In this document: positions 16,774 through 25,217 of the stretch, in pieces
Layout: every line of letters starts with the position of its first letter
Position numbering within the stretch: position 1 is the stretch's first letter
Assembly: GCF_017874595.1 (NCBI RefSeq)
Contig: NZ_JAGILA010000002.1
Span: 930,001-994,000, forward strand
Source of the DNA: Sinorhizobium kostiense
GTDB taxonomy: Bacteria > Pseudomonadota > Alphaproteobacteria > Rhizobiales > Rhizobiaceae
DNA length: 64,000 bases
Reading direction: 5' to 3'
The notes under the pieces: generated by a model
Told to the model about the DNA's origin: nothing
The model's database searches: none
The model's input: only the letters and a program-made list of their open reading frames with translations
Translations under genes and position numbers: made by a program

Positions 16774-19323
16774 TTGTTCCCCGTGACCAGGACCGATTCA
16801 CCATTGCCGAAGGGCGACGCCCTGACGCTGCCGGCGCCTTTCCTCAGGTGGTTCGCCGAAAAGGGCTGGCGGCCGCGCGCCCACCAATTGGAGTTGCTCG
16901 CCCGCGCGGAGGCGGGAGAGAGCACGTTGCTGATCGCTCCGACGGGCGCAGGTAAAACGCTTGCCGGCTTCCTTCCCTCCCTCGTCGATCTAACCCGTCG
17001 CGGCAGGATCCCGCCAGGCTCGGCCTTTGTCGGCATCCACACTCTCTACATCTCACCGCTCAAGGCACTTGCCGTCGATATCGAGCGCAACCTGATGAAG
17101 CCGGTCAGCGAGATGGTCCTTCCCGTTCGGATCGAGAACCGGACGGGGGACACACCTCAGGGCAAGCGCCAGCGCCAGAAGCTCAATCCACCCGACTTAT
17201 TGCTGACGACACCCGAGCAACTCGCGCTGCTTATAGCCGACGGCGAGGCCGAGCGCTTCTTCAAGGACCTGCGCTATGTCGTTTTTGACGAATTGCATTC
17301 GCTCGTCACCTCCAAGCGCGGCCATCTGCTTTCGCTCGGACTCGCCCGGTTGCGGCGGCTGGCACACCGCCTCCAGTCAATCGGGCTTTCGGCCACCGTC
17401 GCCGAACCGATGGAGTTGCAGCGTTGGCTCGTGGCACAAGCTCCGGGGAAGGACAACCATGCCGGACTGATCACCGTTTCCGGCGGCGCCAAGCCGGAGA
17501 TTTCCATACTTCGCAGCGACAATCACGTGCCTTGGGCGGGGCACTCCGCCCGCTATGCGATTGCCGATGTCTACGAGGCGATCAAGGCGCACGGCACGAC
17601 GCTGCTCTTCGTCAACACGCGCAGCCAGGCGGAAATGCTGTTCAAAGAGCTCTGGACGATCAATGACGACAACCTTCCGATCGCGCTGCATCACGGTTCC
17701 CTCGACGTTGCCCAGCGCCGCAGGGTCGAAGCGGCCATGGCCGAGAACCGGCTGCGCGCCGTCGTCGCCACGTCGACGCTCGACCTCGGCATCGACTGGG
17801 GCGATGTCGACCTGGTCGTCCATGTCGGCGCCCCGAAAGGGGCGAGCCGGCTCGCCCAGCGCATCGGCCGCGCCAACCATCGCATGGACGAGCCGAGCCG
17901 AGCCATTCTCGTGCCGGCCAACCGCTTCGAGGTGATGGAGTGTCAGGCGGCGCTCGATGCCAACTATGTCGGCGCCCAGGATACGCCGCCGATCGGCAAG
18001 GGTGCGCTGGACGTGCTGGCGCAACACGTGCTCGGCATGGCCTGCGCCAAGCCGTTCGATGCGGTCGAGCTTTACGAGGAGGTCACGAGCGCCGCCCCCT
18101 ATACCGGTCTCTCCTGGGAGGACTTCGAGCGTGCCGTCGACCTCGTCGCCACCGGCGGCTATGCGCTTCGAACCTATGAGCGTTACGCCCGCATCCGCAA
18201 AACGAAAGAAGGGCTTTGGCGCGTTTCGAATCCCATGGTGGCGCAGCAATATCGTCTCAATGTCGGGACGATCGTCGAATCGCCGATGCTGAACGTGCGC
18301 ATGGTGAAGCGCAATGCCCGCGGCTCGCTCGGCCGGGGCGGCATGTCCCTCGGTAAGGTGGAGGAGTATTTCCTCGAAATGCTGTCGCCGGGCGACACGT
18401 TCCTCTTTTCCGGCAGGGTTCTGCGCTTCGAAGGTATCCGCGAGAACGAATGCCTCGTCTCGCAGGCTTTCTCCATCGACGCGAAGGTGCCGAGCTATGC
18501 CGGCGGCAAGTTCCCGCTTTCCACGTATCTCGCCGCGCAGGTCAGAAGAATGCTCGCCGATCCGGGGCGCCGGGCTCATCTGCCGGAGCAGGTGCGAGAC
18601 TGGCTTGCGCTGCAGAACGACGTCTCCGTGCTCCCGCGGGAAAACGAACTGCTTATCGAGACCTTCCCGCGCGGCAGCCGCCACTACATGGTCATCTATG
18701 CATTCGAAGGCCGTCTCGCCCACCAGACCCTCGGCATGCTGCTTACCCGCAGGCTCGACCGCGCCGGGCTGAAGCCGCTCGGCTTCGTCGCCACCGACTA
18801 CTCGCTTGCGGTCTGGGCCCTCGATGACATGGGCGCTGCCTTCCGGGCGGGCGCGCCCTCGCTCGGGGAACTGCTGGACGAGGACATGCTGGGGGACGAT
18901 CTCGAGGCATGGCTGAACGAGTCCTTCCTTCTGAAGCGGACATTCCGCAATTGCGCGGTGATCGCCGGGCTTATCGAGCAGCGCCATCCCGGCAAGGAGA
19001 AGACGGGCCGGCAGATCACGGTATCCGCCGACCTCATTTACGACGTGTTGCGGATGCACGAGCCGGACCACATCCTCCTGGAAGCCACACGGAACGATGC
19101 AGCGGCGGGACTCTTGGACATCGGCCGGCTCGGCGCCATGCTGAAGCGAATCAAGGGACACGTCATGCTTCGGCGGCTCGACCACATTTCTCCACTCGCC
19201 ATCCCGGTCATGCTGGAGATCGGGCGGGAATCGGTTCATGGAGAAGCGCACGACTTCCTGCTCACAGAAGCCGCGGACGACCTGATCAACGAGGCGATGG
19301 GCCAACACAAAGGAATAAGCTAA
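16774..19323 (+). CDS. Lhr-type DEXH-box helicase, ligase-associated DNA damage response family
   Basis: An SF2 helicase of about 849 residues in the Lhr group called ligase-associated DEXH-box helicase. Walker A is APTGAGKT with Lys61, Walker B is FDELH (Asp172), and motif VI is RIGRANHR. The LGIDWGDVDLVVHVGAPKG block marks the second RecA domain. A winged-helix part and the Lhr core C-terminal domain (SFLLKRTFRNCAVIAGLI) follow. Family members occur with an ATP-dependent ligase, an MBL-fold exonuclease and the phosphoesterase PdeM. Here only PdeM follows, two bases after the stop. The start is uncertain: TTG 16774 or GTG 16783, neither with a strong ribosome site. Confidence 0.92.
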   Translation: MFPVTRTDSPLPKGDALTLPAPFLRWFAEKGWRPRAHQLELLARAEAGESTLLIAPTGAGKTLAGFLPSLVDLTRRGRIPPGSAFVGIHTLYISPLKALAVDIERNLMKPVSEMVLPVRIENRTGDTPQGKRQRQKLNPPDLLLTTPEQLALLIADGEAERFFKDLRYVVFDELHSLVTSKRGHLLSLGLARLRRLAHRLQSIGLSATVAEPMELQRWLVAQAPGKDNHAGLITVSGGAKPEISILRSDNHVPWAGHSARYAIADVYEAIKAHGTTLLFVNTRSQAEMLFKELWTINDDNLPIALHHGSLDVAQRRRVEAAMAENRLRAVVATSTLDLGIDWGDVDLVVHVGAPKGASRLAQRIGRANHRMDEPSRAILVPANRFEVMECQAALDANYVGAQDTPPIGKGALDVLAQHVLGMACAKPFDAVELYEEVTSAAPYTGLSWEDFERAVDLVATGGYALRTYERYARIRKTKEGLWRVSNPMVAQQYRLNVGTIVESPMLNVRMVKRNARGSLGRGGMSLGKVEEYFLEMLSPGDTFLFSGRVLRFEGIRENECLVSQAFSIDAKVPSYAGGKFPLSTYLAAQVRRMLADPGRRAHLPEQVRDWLALQNDVSVLPRENELLIETFPRGSRHYMVIYAFEGRLAHQTLGMLLTRRLDRAGLKPLGFVATDYSLAVWALDDMGAAFRAGAPSLGELLDEDMLGDDLEAWLNESFLLKRTFRNCAVIAGLIEQRHPGKEKTGRQITVSADLIYDVLRMHEPDHILLEATRNDAAAGLLDIGRLGAMLKRIKGHVMLRRLDHISPLAIPVMLEIGRESVHGEAHDFLLTEAADDLINEAMGQHKGIS

Positions 19324-19325
19324 GG

Positions 19326-20048
19326 ATGCATCGGCTCGTCCATGCGACATCGGCCCCGGCGAGCGCCTTCTTCGAGGCGCGTACGGCGATCAACGGCGTG
19401 GCCGCGATCTGCGACACGTTGGGTGGCCTCTATCTGCCCGAAAGCCGAACGGTGGTCGTTTCCGACCTGCACCTTGAAAAGGGGTCCGCCTTTGCCCGCC
19501 GCGGCATGATGCTGCCGCCCTACGACACCTTGGCGACGCTACGGATCCTCGAGGCGATCCTCGCGCGCCACGATCCCAAGACTGTCATCAGTCTCGGCGA
19601 CAACTTCCACGACCGCAAGGGTTCGGCGGCGATGCCGGAAAGCTTTCGACAGATGATCTGCTCGATGGCGCACGGCCGCGACTGGATCTGGATAAACGGC
19701 AACCACGACCCGGACGGCGCATTCGGACTGCCCGGCGTCTCCCTGGATGAACTGCGCCACGGGGGACTCGTCTTCCGGCACGAGCCATCCCTCACGGACG
19801 ACCTCGGCGAGATTGCCGGTCATCTGCACCCTTCGGCAACCGTCCGGCGCCGGGAAAGGTCCGTGCGCCGCGCTTGTTTCGCGACGGACGGCAGACGGCT
19901 CCTGATGCCCGCCTTCGGCGTCACTACGGGCGGGCTGGACCTTAGGCACCGCGCAATGAGCGGCCTCTTCGATCGCCAACACCTCGTCGCCCACATGATG
20001 GGGCGCGATCGGATCTACTCGGTGCGCTTCGCCAATCTCATTGGCTAG
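19326..20048 (+). CDS. pdeM: Ligase-associated DNA damage response endonuclease PdeM
   Basis: A 240-residue calcineurin-like metallophosphoesterase. Metal-binding motifs are complete: Asp47-x-His49 in VSDLHLEKG, GDNFHD (91-96), NGNHD (124-128) and the late GHLHP motif. This set and its position directly after the Lhr-type helicase match PdeM, the endonuclease component of the ligase-associated DNA damage response clusters. The ATG lies two bases after the helicase stop and the GG before it falls in the helicase stop region, so translation is probably coupled. Its exact DNA or RNA substrate is not known from sequence. Confidence 0.9.
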   Translation: MHRLVHATSAPASAFFEARTAINGVAAICDTLGGLYLPESRTVVVSDLHLEKGSAFARRGMMLPPYDTLATLRILEAILARHDPKTVISLGDNFHDRKGSAAMPESFRQMICSMAHGRDWIWINGNHDPDGAFGLPGVSLDELRHGGLVFRHEPSLTDDLGEIAGHLHPSATVRRRERSVRRACFATDGRRLLMPAFGVTTGGLDLRHRAMSGLFDRQHLVAHMMGRDRIYSVRFANLIG

Positions 20049-20051
20049 ATT

Positions 20052-20288
20052 TCAAAAGGCGTTGAAGGTCAGCGTCGTCAGCGATCGGGAAATGCCGGGC
20101 ACGCTGGCGATGTTGTCGTTGATGAATTTGCCGACGTCCTGACCTTCTTCCACATAGATCTTCAAGAGCAGATCGTAGTCGCCGCTTGTCGAATACATCT
20201 CCGAGACGATCTCCTTGCGGTAGATCTCGTCGGCCACTTCATAGGTCTTGCCTGGGGCGCATTGCAGCTGGACGAAAATCGGCTTCAT
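20052..20288 (-). CDS. Stand-alone Lrp/AsnC ligand-binding (RAM) domain protein
   Basis: A 78-residue protein that is only the AsnC_trans_reg (RAM) domain: FVQLQCAPGKTYEVADEI, then EMYSTSGDYDLLLKIYVEEG and VPGISRSLTTLTF. There is no helix-turn-helix, so it cannot bind DNA as Lrp does. Such stand-alone domains oligomerise and bind amino acids, and may modulate Lrp-type regulators. I chose ATG 20288, preceded by GAGGAA; the frame is open to 20348. It converges with pdeM, leaving only three bases between the stops. Confidence 0.85.
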   Translation of the reverse strand: MKPIFVQLQCAPGKTYEVADEIYRKEIVSEMYSTSGDYDLLLKIYVEEGQDVGKFINDNIASVPGISRSLTTLTFNAF

Positions 20289-20423
20289 GGGGCTTCCTCT
20301 GCTTTCCGGGAACCACCTCTGGCAATTCCTCGTCGTCTTCCCGTTCAAATCACCGGTCGAACCTTCTCGTGCTTGCTTAAACCGGAAGAGGACAAAAGAA
20401 AACGGCGCGACTGCAGCTGCTTG

Positions 20424-21959
20424 TTACCGCCGTTCAGTCTTGTCGGTTACTCCTCTAGGGTAGCGCTGTTTCTCCTCGAGCACGTTGAGGTCCATGTGGT
20501 TGCGCATGTATCGCTCGGACGCCTTCTGCAGCGGCTCGAACTCCCAAGGATAATAGGCGCCGTTGCGCAAGGCAGTATAGACCACCCATCGGCGCGCCTG
20601 GCTTTCACGCACTGCGGCGTCGAACGCGGCGAGATCCCAGCGCTTGTTCGCTTCGGCGGCCATGCCGGCCAGGACTTCCTTGTACGCCTTATCCTGCGCA
20701 AGATTCCTCAATTCATGCGGGTCGGAGTCGATGTCGAACAAGAGCGGCGGGTCCTTTTCGCAGAGCGTCAGTTTGTAAGGCCCCATTCGCAATCCAACGA
20801 GCGGCGCCTCCGAACCCTCCGCGGCGTATTCCATCGGCACGGGACCCCGGTCGGCTTCCCCATGCACTAGCGGCGCGAGATCTACACCATCGGTCCACGG
20901 ACGGATCGAAGCGATGTCCAAGCCCGCGATGGAGGCGATCGTGGGCGTGACGTCGAGCGTTGATACCGGCACGTCTACCCTACCGGCCTTCCAGCCGGGC
21001 GCCGAGATCATCAGCGGCACGCGGGCCGAGCCTTCGAAGAAGCTCATCTTGAACCAGAGACCGCGTTCTCCGAGCATGTCGCCATGGTCGGATAGGAACA
21101 GTATGGCGGTATTCTCGGCCATGCCGGTCCGCTCGAGCACATCGAGAAGCTCTCCGATCTTCTCGTCCACGTAGGAGATACTGGCAAAATACCCGCGCCG
21201 GGCGCGCCTTACGTCATCTTCTGAAATGTCGAAAGACCGGTGGTCGCAGGATTCCAAGAGGCGCTGCGCGTGCGGGTCCTGCTGCTCAAAAGGAATGGGC
21301 CCGACTTTCGGGTCAAGTGCCGGACAAGCTTCATAGAGATCCCAGAACCGCTTGCGCGCGACATAGGGATCGTGGGGATGCGTGAAGCTGACCGTGAGGC
21401 TCCATGGCCGATCGTCATTTCCGCGCGCAAGATCATAAAGCTTGCGGGTTGCGTGGTAAGCGACCTCGTCGTCATATTCCATCTGGTTGGTGATCTCGGC
21501 AACCCCGGCACCCGTGACGGAGCCGAGATTATGATACCACCAGTCGATGCGCTCCCCCGGTTTGCGGTAGTCCGGGGTCCAGCCGAAATCCGCCGGATAG
21601 ATATCCGTCGTCAGCCGCTCTTCGAAGCCATGCAGCTGATCGGGCCCGACGAAGTGCATTTTTCCCGAGAGGCAGGTCTGGTATCCCGCCGCTCTGAGAT
21701 GGTGCGCATAGGTTGGTATGTCCGAGGCGAATTCGGCCGCGTTGTCGTAGACGCGCGTGCGGCTCGGGAGTTGGCCGGACATGAAGGATGCGCGTCCCGG
21801 AGCGCAAAGCGGACTGGCGGTGTAGGTATTGACGAAGCGGACCGAGCGCTCGGTCAACGCCTTCAAGTGAGGCGCGTGGAGAAAATCGGCGGGGCCATCG
21901 GGAAACAGAGTTCCGTTAAGCTGGTCGACCATCAGGATCAGAATATTGTGCCGCGACAC
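20424..21959 (-). CDS. betC: Choline-sulfatase
   Basis: A 511-residue sulfatase that releases choline from choline-O-sulfate, feeding glycine betaine synthesis and sulfur supply. It closely follows known BetC: N-terminal metal ligand Asp12 in ILMVDQLNG, the formylglycine motif C-x-P-x-R at Cys52-Arg56 (LCAPGRAS), the substrate-region stretch GFEERLTTDIYPADFGWTPD, and the BetC C-terminal tail ending in KQRYPRG. Start: GTG 21959, with GGGAG seven bases upstream; the open frame to 22121 would overlap the divergent regulator and add unrelated residues. Here betC stands alone beside a LysR gene, not in a betICBA operon. Whether a second copy exists cannot be seen. Confidence 0.95.
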   Translation of the reverse strand: MSRHNILILMVDQLNGTLFPDGPADFLHAPHLKALTERSVRFVNTYTASPLCAPGRASFMSGQLPSRTRVYDNAAEFASDIPTYAHHLRAAGYQTCLSGKMHFVGPDQLHGFEERLTTDIYPADFGWTPDYRKPGERIDWWYHNLGSVTGAGVAEITNQMEYDDEVAYHATRKLYDLARGNDDRPWSLTVSFTHPHDPYVARKRFWDLYEACPALDPKVGPIPFEQQDPHAQRLLESCDHRSFDISEDDVRRARRGYFASISYVDEKIGELLDVLERTGMAENTAILFLSDHGDMLGERGLWFKMSFFEGSARVPLMISAPGWKAGRVDVPVSTLDVTPTIASIAGLDIASIRPWTDGVDLAPLVHGEADRGPVPMEYAAEGSEAPLVGLRMGPYKLTLCEKDPPLLFDIDSDPHELRNLAQDKAYKEVLAGMAAEANKRWDLAAFDAAVRESQARRWVVYTALRNGAYYPWEFEPLQKASERYMRNHMDLNVLEEKQRYPRGVTDKTERR

Positions 21960-21979
21960 TGAATGTCTCCCGCTGCTAT

Positions 21980-22041
21980 TTGATTTCCATATTCGTGCGG
22001 CTATTTTAAAGCCCTGTGAAGTCTGGTTTTCTTGATTTCCA
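21980..22041. promoter_or_regulatory. Divergent betC/LysR control region with a spaced direct repeat
   Basis: The 97-base region between betC and its regulator is AT-rich and contains the ten-base sequence TTGATTTCCA twice, at 21980-21989 and 22032-22041. The copies are 52 bases apart, close to five helical turns, so both would face the same side of the DNA. A LysR tetramer contacting two sites in a divergent promoter would fit this geometry. The repeat is seen; binding is inferred. Confidence 0.5.
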
Positions 22042-22056
22042 CCATAAGGTTTTTCT

Positions 22057-23007
22057 ATGAGACAGCGAGCGGTTGATCTGGGTTGGATGCGGCTATTTGT
22101 GGAGGTGGCGCGGCGCGGCAACCTGACGTCCGCTGCAGCTGCGCTGAAAATCTCGCAGCCGGCGATCAGTTATCAAATTCGACGTATAGAAGAGCAGATC
22201 GGGGTGGAACTGCTGACCCGCGTGCACCGAGGCGTCGAACTCACGCCCGCGGGCCTAAGGCTTTATGACATCGCCAAGAGGGCAGTCGACGAAATCGATG
22301 ATGCCGTTCGTGCTTTTCGCTCGGACCGGGAACGGTCGACTATTCGATTGCTCACGGATTACGCCTTCGCTTCACTCTGGCTGATGCCTCGAATGCATGC
22401 TTTCCGGCTACTGTATCCCGAGCTGGACATCCAGATCGTCGCGACCCAAAGGCTCCAGCGGGAGGTTTTAAAAGAAAGCGACATAGCAGTCGCTTTCGGC
22501 GCGCAGCGCGATTTCGGCGATGACGCGATCCTGCTCTTGCCGGAAGCGGTCACCCCCGTGTGTACCCCTGGCTATGCGGAAAAAAGCGGCCCGTTCGAAG
22601 ATGCCGCGTCGCTGGCAAAATCAACCCTGATCCATCTCGAAAGTTCGTCGCCCTCGCCCTGGTTCGAATGGACTACATATCTGTCGCATTTCAAGGCGGT
22701 CAGAGATGCTCAGTCGGGACATGTCGACCTCAGCTTCAACACATATTCGCTCGTGGTGCAGGCTGCAGTCGGCGGCCAGGGCATAGCACTCGGGTGGAAG
22801 GGCCTCGTGGACGACCACATGTCGTCAGGTCTCCTGGTGCCCGTCGGCGCCACTCTCGAGGTTCCGGAGCGAGGTTATTGGTTGGTCCAGCCTGAGCGCG
22901 CAAGTCAACCCGTCAATCGTCTCGGAAGCTGGCTGATCGGTGAGGCGAAGGCTACGGCCGGGCCTCACGATCGCTACGAAGCTGAAAAGACCGCCGGAGC
23001 CTACTGA
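22057..23007 (+). CDS. LysR-family regulator, probable choline sulfate utilisation regulator
   Basis: A 316-residue LysR-type regulator with the DNA-binding helix-turn-helix in residues 8-66 (LFVEVARRGNLTSAAAALKISQPAISYQIRRIEEQ cut here for length) and an effector-binding domain after about 95. It starts 97 bases from, and divergently to, betC, the usual arrangement for a LysR regulator and its target. It resembles the family of choline-sulfatase-linked LysR regulators. The likely effector is choline sulfate, choline or a betaine, which is inference. No transporter for choline sulfate lies next to the pair. Confidence 0.88.
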   Translation: MRQRAVDLGWMRLFVEVARRGNLTSAAAALKISQPAISYQIRRIEEQIGVELLTRVHRGVELTPAGLRLYDIAKRAVDEIDDAVRAFRSDRERSTIRLLTDYAFASLWLMPRMHAFRLLYPELDIQIVATQRLQREVLKESDIAVAFGAQRDFGDDAILLLPEAVTPVCTPGYAEKSGPFEDAASLAKSTLIHLESSSPSPWFEWTTYLSHFKAVRDAQSGHVDLSFNTYSLVVQAAVGGQGIALGWKGLVDDHMSSGLLVPVGATLEVPERGYWLVQPERASQPVNRLGSWLIGEAKATAGPHDRYEAEKTAGAY

Positions 23008-23034
23008 CGGGGCACGGCACTGCAGAGTCAGAAT

Positions 23035-23838
23035 CTAATCCTTGCGGAAGAGCAGGCTCGCGCCCCAGCCGGTGATGACCGCCAGGGTGACGGCGAAGAG
23101 GCCATAGATGACCGGCTGCTCGTGCGCTGCCCGGGTGATCGCCTGTTCGAGCCCGGTCTTGATGACCCTCAGCGGCAGAGCTTTCGCAGCGACAAAAAGC
23201 CCGTCCCGGAAAAGATAGGCGCGCACGATGTGAACTCCGTTCGGCACGTTTGCCGGCAGCCGGACGGAGGCCTTGAACAGGCTCGAACTTATGAACTGCA
23301 CCCCACCCGGATCGCGTTGGTAGACGCCGTTTTGTTCCCGGATGCGGCGGAAGGCGTTGCGGAACTCGCCGAGATTGCTGCCGTCGCCAAAGAATCCAAG
23401 CGGCACCAGGCGCATATGATCGACGCCAATACCCATATTGGCGATGTCCCGCGGCGGCGCGATCGTCGCGATGTCGCGCGTGCTCGACAATGAATAGGCT
23501 TCAGGCACGAGCTCGAAGGTCATCGACTGGGTATTGACCCAGATGCCGAAGACCCGCTCCTTCTTGCGCACGGTCGCGTTGTCCTTCGGGCCTTCGAGCG
23601 TGACGATGATGTTGTATTTGCCCTGCGCAAGCAGATTGGCGTCGAAGCCGTCGATGGCGCCGAAGATCGTCAGGTCCGCCCCGCGGAAGTCCGAGGTGAT
23701 GGAGATCTCGTCGGTCGAGATGCCGATCTCAAGCTTTTCGGGGAAGTGCGTGACCTGCCGCTCCAGCGTCTGCGCCGAGGCCGGCGCAGCGGCAGCCAGT
23801 AACAGGATGAGGAGGAAGTGGCGGGCGCGCGCGAGCAT
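23035..23838 (-). CDS. TIGR02186 family membrane-anchored periplasmic protein
   Basis: A 267-residue protein with a cleavable signal peptide (HFLLILLLAAAAPASAQ), a long beta-rich periplasmic part and one C-terminal membrane helix (VIYGLFAVTLAVITGWGASLLF). The sequence, with LEIGISTDEISITSDFRGADLTIFG near residue 36, matches TIGR02186 proteins of alphaproteobacteria. They are nearly always encoded next to a TauE/SafE permease. Its start ATG overlaps the TauE stop by one base (TGATG), so it is translationally coupled. A role as periplasmic partner of the permease is plausible but not demonstrated. It converges with the LysR gene. Confidence 0.88.
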   Translation of the reverse strand: MLARARHFLLILLLAAAAPASAQTLERQVTHFPEKLEIGISTDEISITSDFRGADLTIFGAIDGFDANLLAQGKYNIIVTLEGPKDNATVRKKERVFGIWVNTQSMTFELVPEAYSLSSTRDIATIAPPRDIANMGIGVDHMRLVPLGFFGDGSNLGEFRNAFRRIREQNGVYQRDPGGVQFISSSLFKASVRLPANVPNGVHIVRAYLFRDGLFVAAKALPLRVIKTGLEQAITRAAHEQPVIYGLFAVTLAVITGWGASLLFRKD

Positions 23839-24764
23839 CAATAGCCGAACCCCGCCGATACGACCGAATAGATATCCTCGGGAGGAATGACGAGTTCGAC
23901 CGCGAGGCGAATGCCGACCGCGAGCACGAGCAGCGCCAGAAGGGCCCGCAACTGTTCGCCGCGCAGCCGCTGGCCGACGCGCACGCCATATTGCGCACCG
24001 ATGACACCGGCAATCATCAGCACGAAGGCGAGCACGATATCGACCGTATAGTTCGTCGACGCCTGGACGATCACGGTATAGGCGGAGACGAAGACGATCT
24101 GGAAAAGCGATGTGCCGACGACGACGCTGGTTGGGATTCGCAGCAGATAGATCATCGCCGGAACCATGATGAAGCCGCCGCCGACGCCCATGATCGAGGT
24201 CAGCATGCCGATGAAGAAGCCAAGCGCGGCGACGGGAATAACGCTTAGATAGATCTTCGACTTCTTGAAGCGCATCTTCATCGGCAGCCCGTGGATCCAG
24301 ATGTGCTGGCCGGGCCGGCGCAGTGCCGTTGGCAGGTTTTTCGCGGCTTTGCGCATGGCACCGATGCTTTCCCACAGCATCAAGCCACCGACGGAGCCGA
24401 GCAGTACGACATAGAGCAGCGAGATCGTCAGATCGAGCTGCCCCATTCTGCGCAGGATCGAGAACAGCCACACGCCGACACTGGCGCCCACAAGGCCGCC
24501 GCCGAGCAGCACCGTTCCAAGCTTGACGTCGATCGTGCCGCGGCGGAAATGGGTGATGGCACCGGAGATCGACGACGCCACCACCTGGTTCGCTCCAGTC
24601 GCCACCGCGACGACCGGGGGAATGTTGTAGAAGATCAAGAGCGGCGTGATCAGGAAACCCCCGCCCACGCCAAACATACCGGACAGAAATCCGACGGCCG
24701 CGCCCATGCCGAGAATGATGAAGATATTCACCGACAATTCCGCAATGGGCAGATAGACCGTCAC
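23838..24764 (-). CDS. TauE/SafE family sulfite or organosulfur exporter
   Basis: A 308-residue inner-membrane protein of the TauE/SafE (DUF81) family. Two related halves each begin with a glycine-rich helix: FLSGMFGVGGGFLITPLLI near 26 and IGMLTSIMGVGGGFIMVPAMI near 185. The family exports sulfite, taurine-derived sulfonates or sulfoacetate in known cases. The neighbouring coupled gene for a TIGR02186 protein defines the common alphaproteobacterial subgroup. The nearby choline sulfatase is on the other side of a convergent junction, so a link in sulfur metabolism is only suggestive. Confidence 0.9.
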   Translation of the reverse strand: MTVYLPIAELSVNIFIILGMGAAVGFLSGMFGVGGGFLITPLLIFYNIPPVVAVATGANQVVASSISGAITHFRRGTIDVKLGTVLLGGGLVGASVGVWLFSILRRMGQLDLTISLLYVVLLGSVGGLMLWESIGAMRKAAKNLPTALRRPGQHIWIHGLPMKMRFKKSKIYLSVIPVAALGFFIGMLTSIMGVGGGFIMVPAMIYLLRIPTSVVVGTSLFQIVFVSAYTVIVQASTNYTVDIVLAFVLMIAGVIGAQYGVRVGQRLRGEQLRALLALLVLAVGIRLAVELVIPPEDIYSVVSAGFGY

Positions 24765-25057
24765 GGCCGAAACCTCGATGTACCAATAGCCCGCGGCTGC
24801 GGACGCACTGCAACTTCACAACTCCTAGCCCGAAACCGATTTAGGAATTGTGCATGCTTCAATTTTCTCCTCACACGCTCGTTTAAGGCGCGCGGCGCGA
24901 TGCTTCAAAGTGGTCAGGGTTCACCACGAGCAGGGATGTAGCGGCAATCCGCCCGTCTTCCGGAGACAGCGGACTGCACCCTTCGTCATGCGCTCCGCAG
25001 CCGGAGCTGTCAACCATTTCAGGCACATGGCGCCGCAAACTTCCATGTCGTGCGCTC

Positions 25058-25112
25058 TAGATCACGATGATTTTAGGTCGGATCGAGCGAAAATCATGAA
25101 CGCGTTCGATTC
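25058..25112. repeat. Dispersed hairpin element (TAGATCAC type), copy 1
   Basis: The sequence beginning TAGATCACGATGATTTTAGG contains TGATTTT and AAAATCA as inverted arms around a GATCG centre. A second, better paired copy lies at 46951-47002 beginning TAGATCACTACGG. The shared start, central GGATCGA and similar length identify one family. Such elements are common between rhizobial genes. I see no transcript evidence. Confidence 0.5.
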
Positions 25113-25192
25113 CGGGAAGCCAGCGGCCATACGGGCCTAAAACCGCGCGCACCTTTCCTCATTCCGCTATCGCGCCGATCTGCGGCTTTCTT

Positions 25193-25216
25193 GCGGCGCT
25201 CCGACGGAGCGGCCGC
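25193..25216 (-). terminator. Hairpin just after podJ1
   Basis: Directly after the podJ1 stop, GCGGC-CGCTCC and GGAGCG-CCGC form a strong GC-rich stem with a three-base loop. No T-run follows on the podJ1 strand, so it is an atypical terminator or a 3' mRNA-protecting stem. Confidence 0.4.
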
Positions 25217-25217
25217 G

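Larger units (their letters stand above)
24765..25217. other. Intergenic region between tauE-type gene and podJ1
   Basis: This 453-base stretch holds no gene I can support. A 96-codon frame exists (24850-25140), but its end is the translation of a dispersed repeat and its codon use is unconvincing. It contains the upstream region of the TauE-type operon, a repeat at 25058-25112, and a terminator-like hairpin for podJ1 at 25193-25216. Confidence 0.6.

Noticed and set aside
17377-19350. A 657-codon frame antisense to the Lhr-type helicase
   Set aside because: Helicase motifs are intact on the plus strand; the antisense frame shows no domain and covers the same codons.
21960-22121. Longer betC start overlapping the LysR gene
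   Set aside because: GTG 21959 has a good ribosome site and gives the family N-terminus; the extension is unlike other choline sulfatases.
24850-25140. 96-codon frame in the gap before podJ1
   Set aside because: Its C-terminal part is the translation of a dispersed hairpin element and there is no ribosome site.
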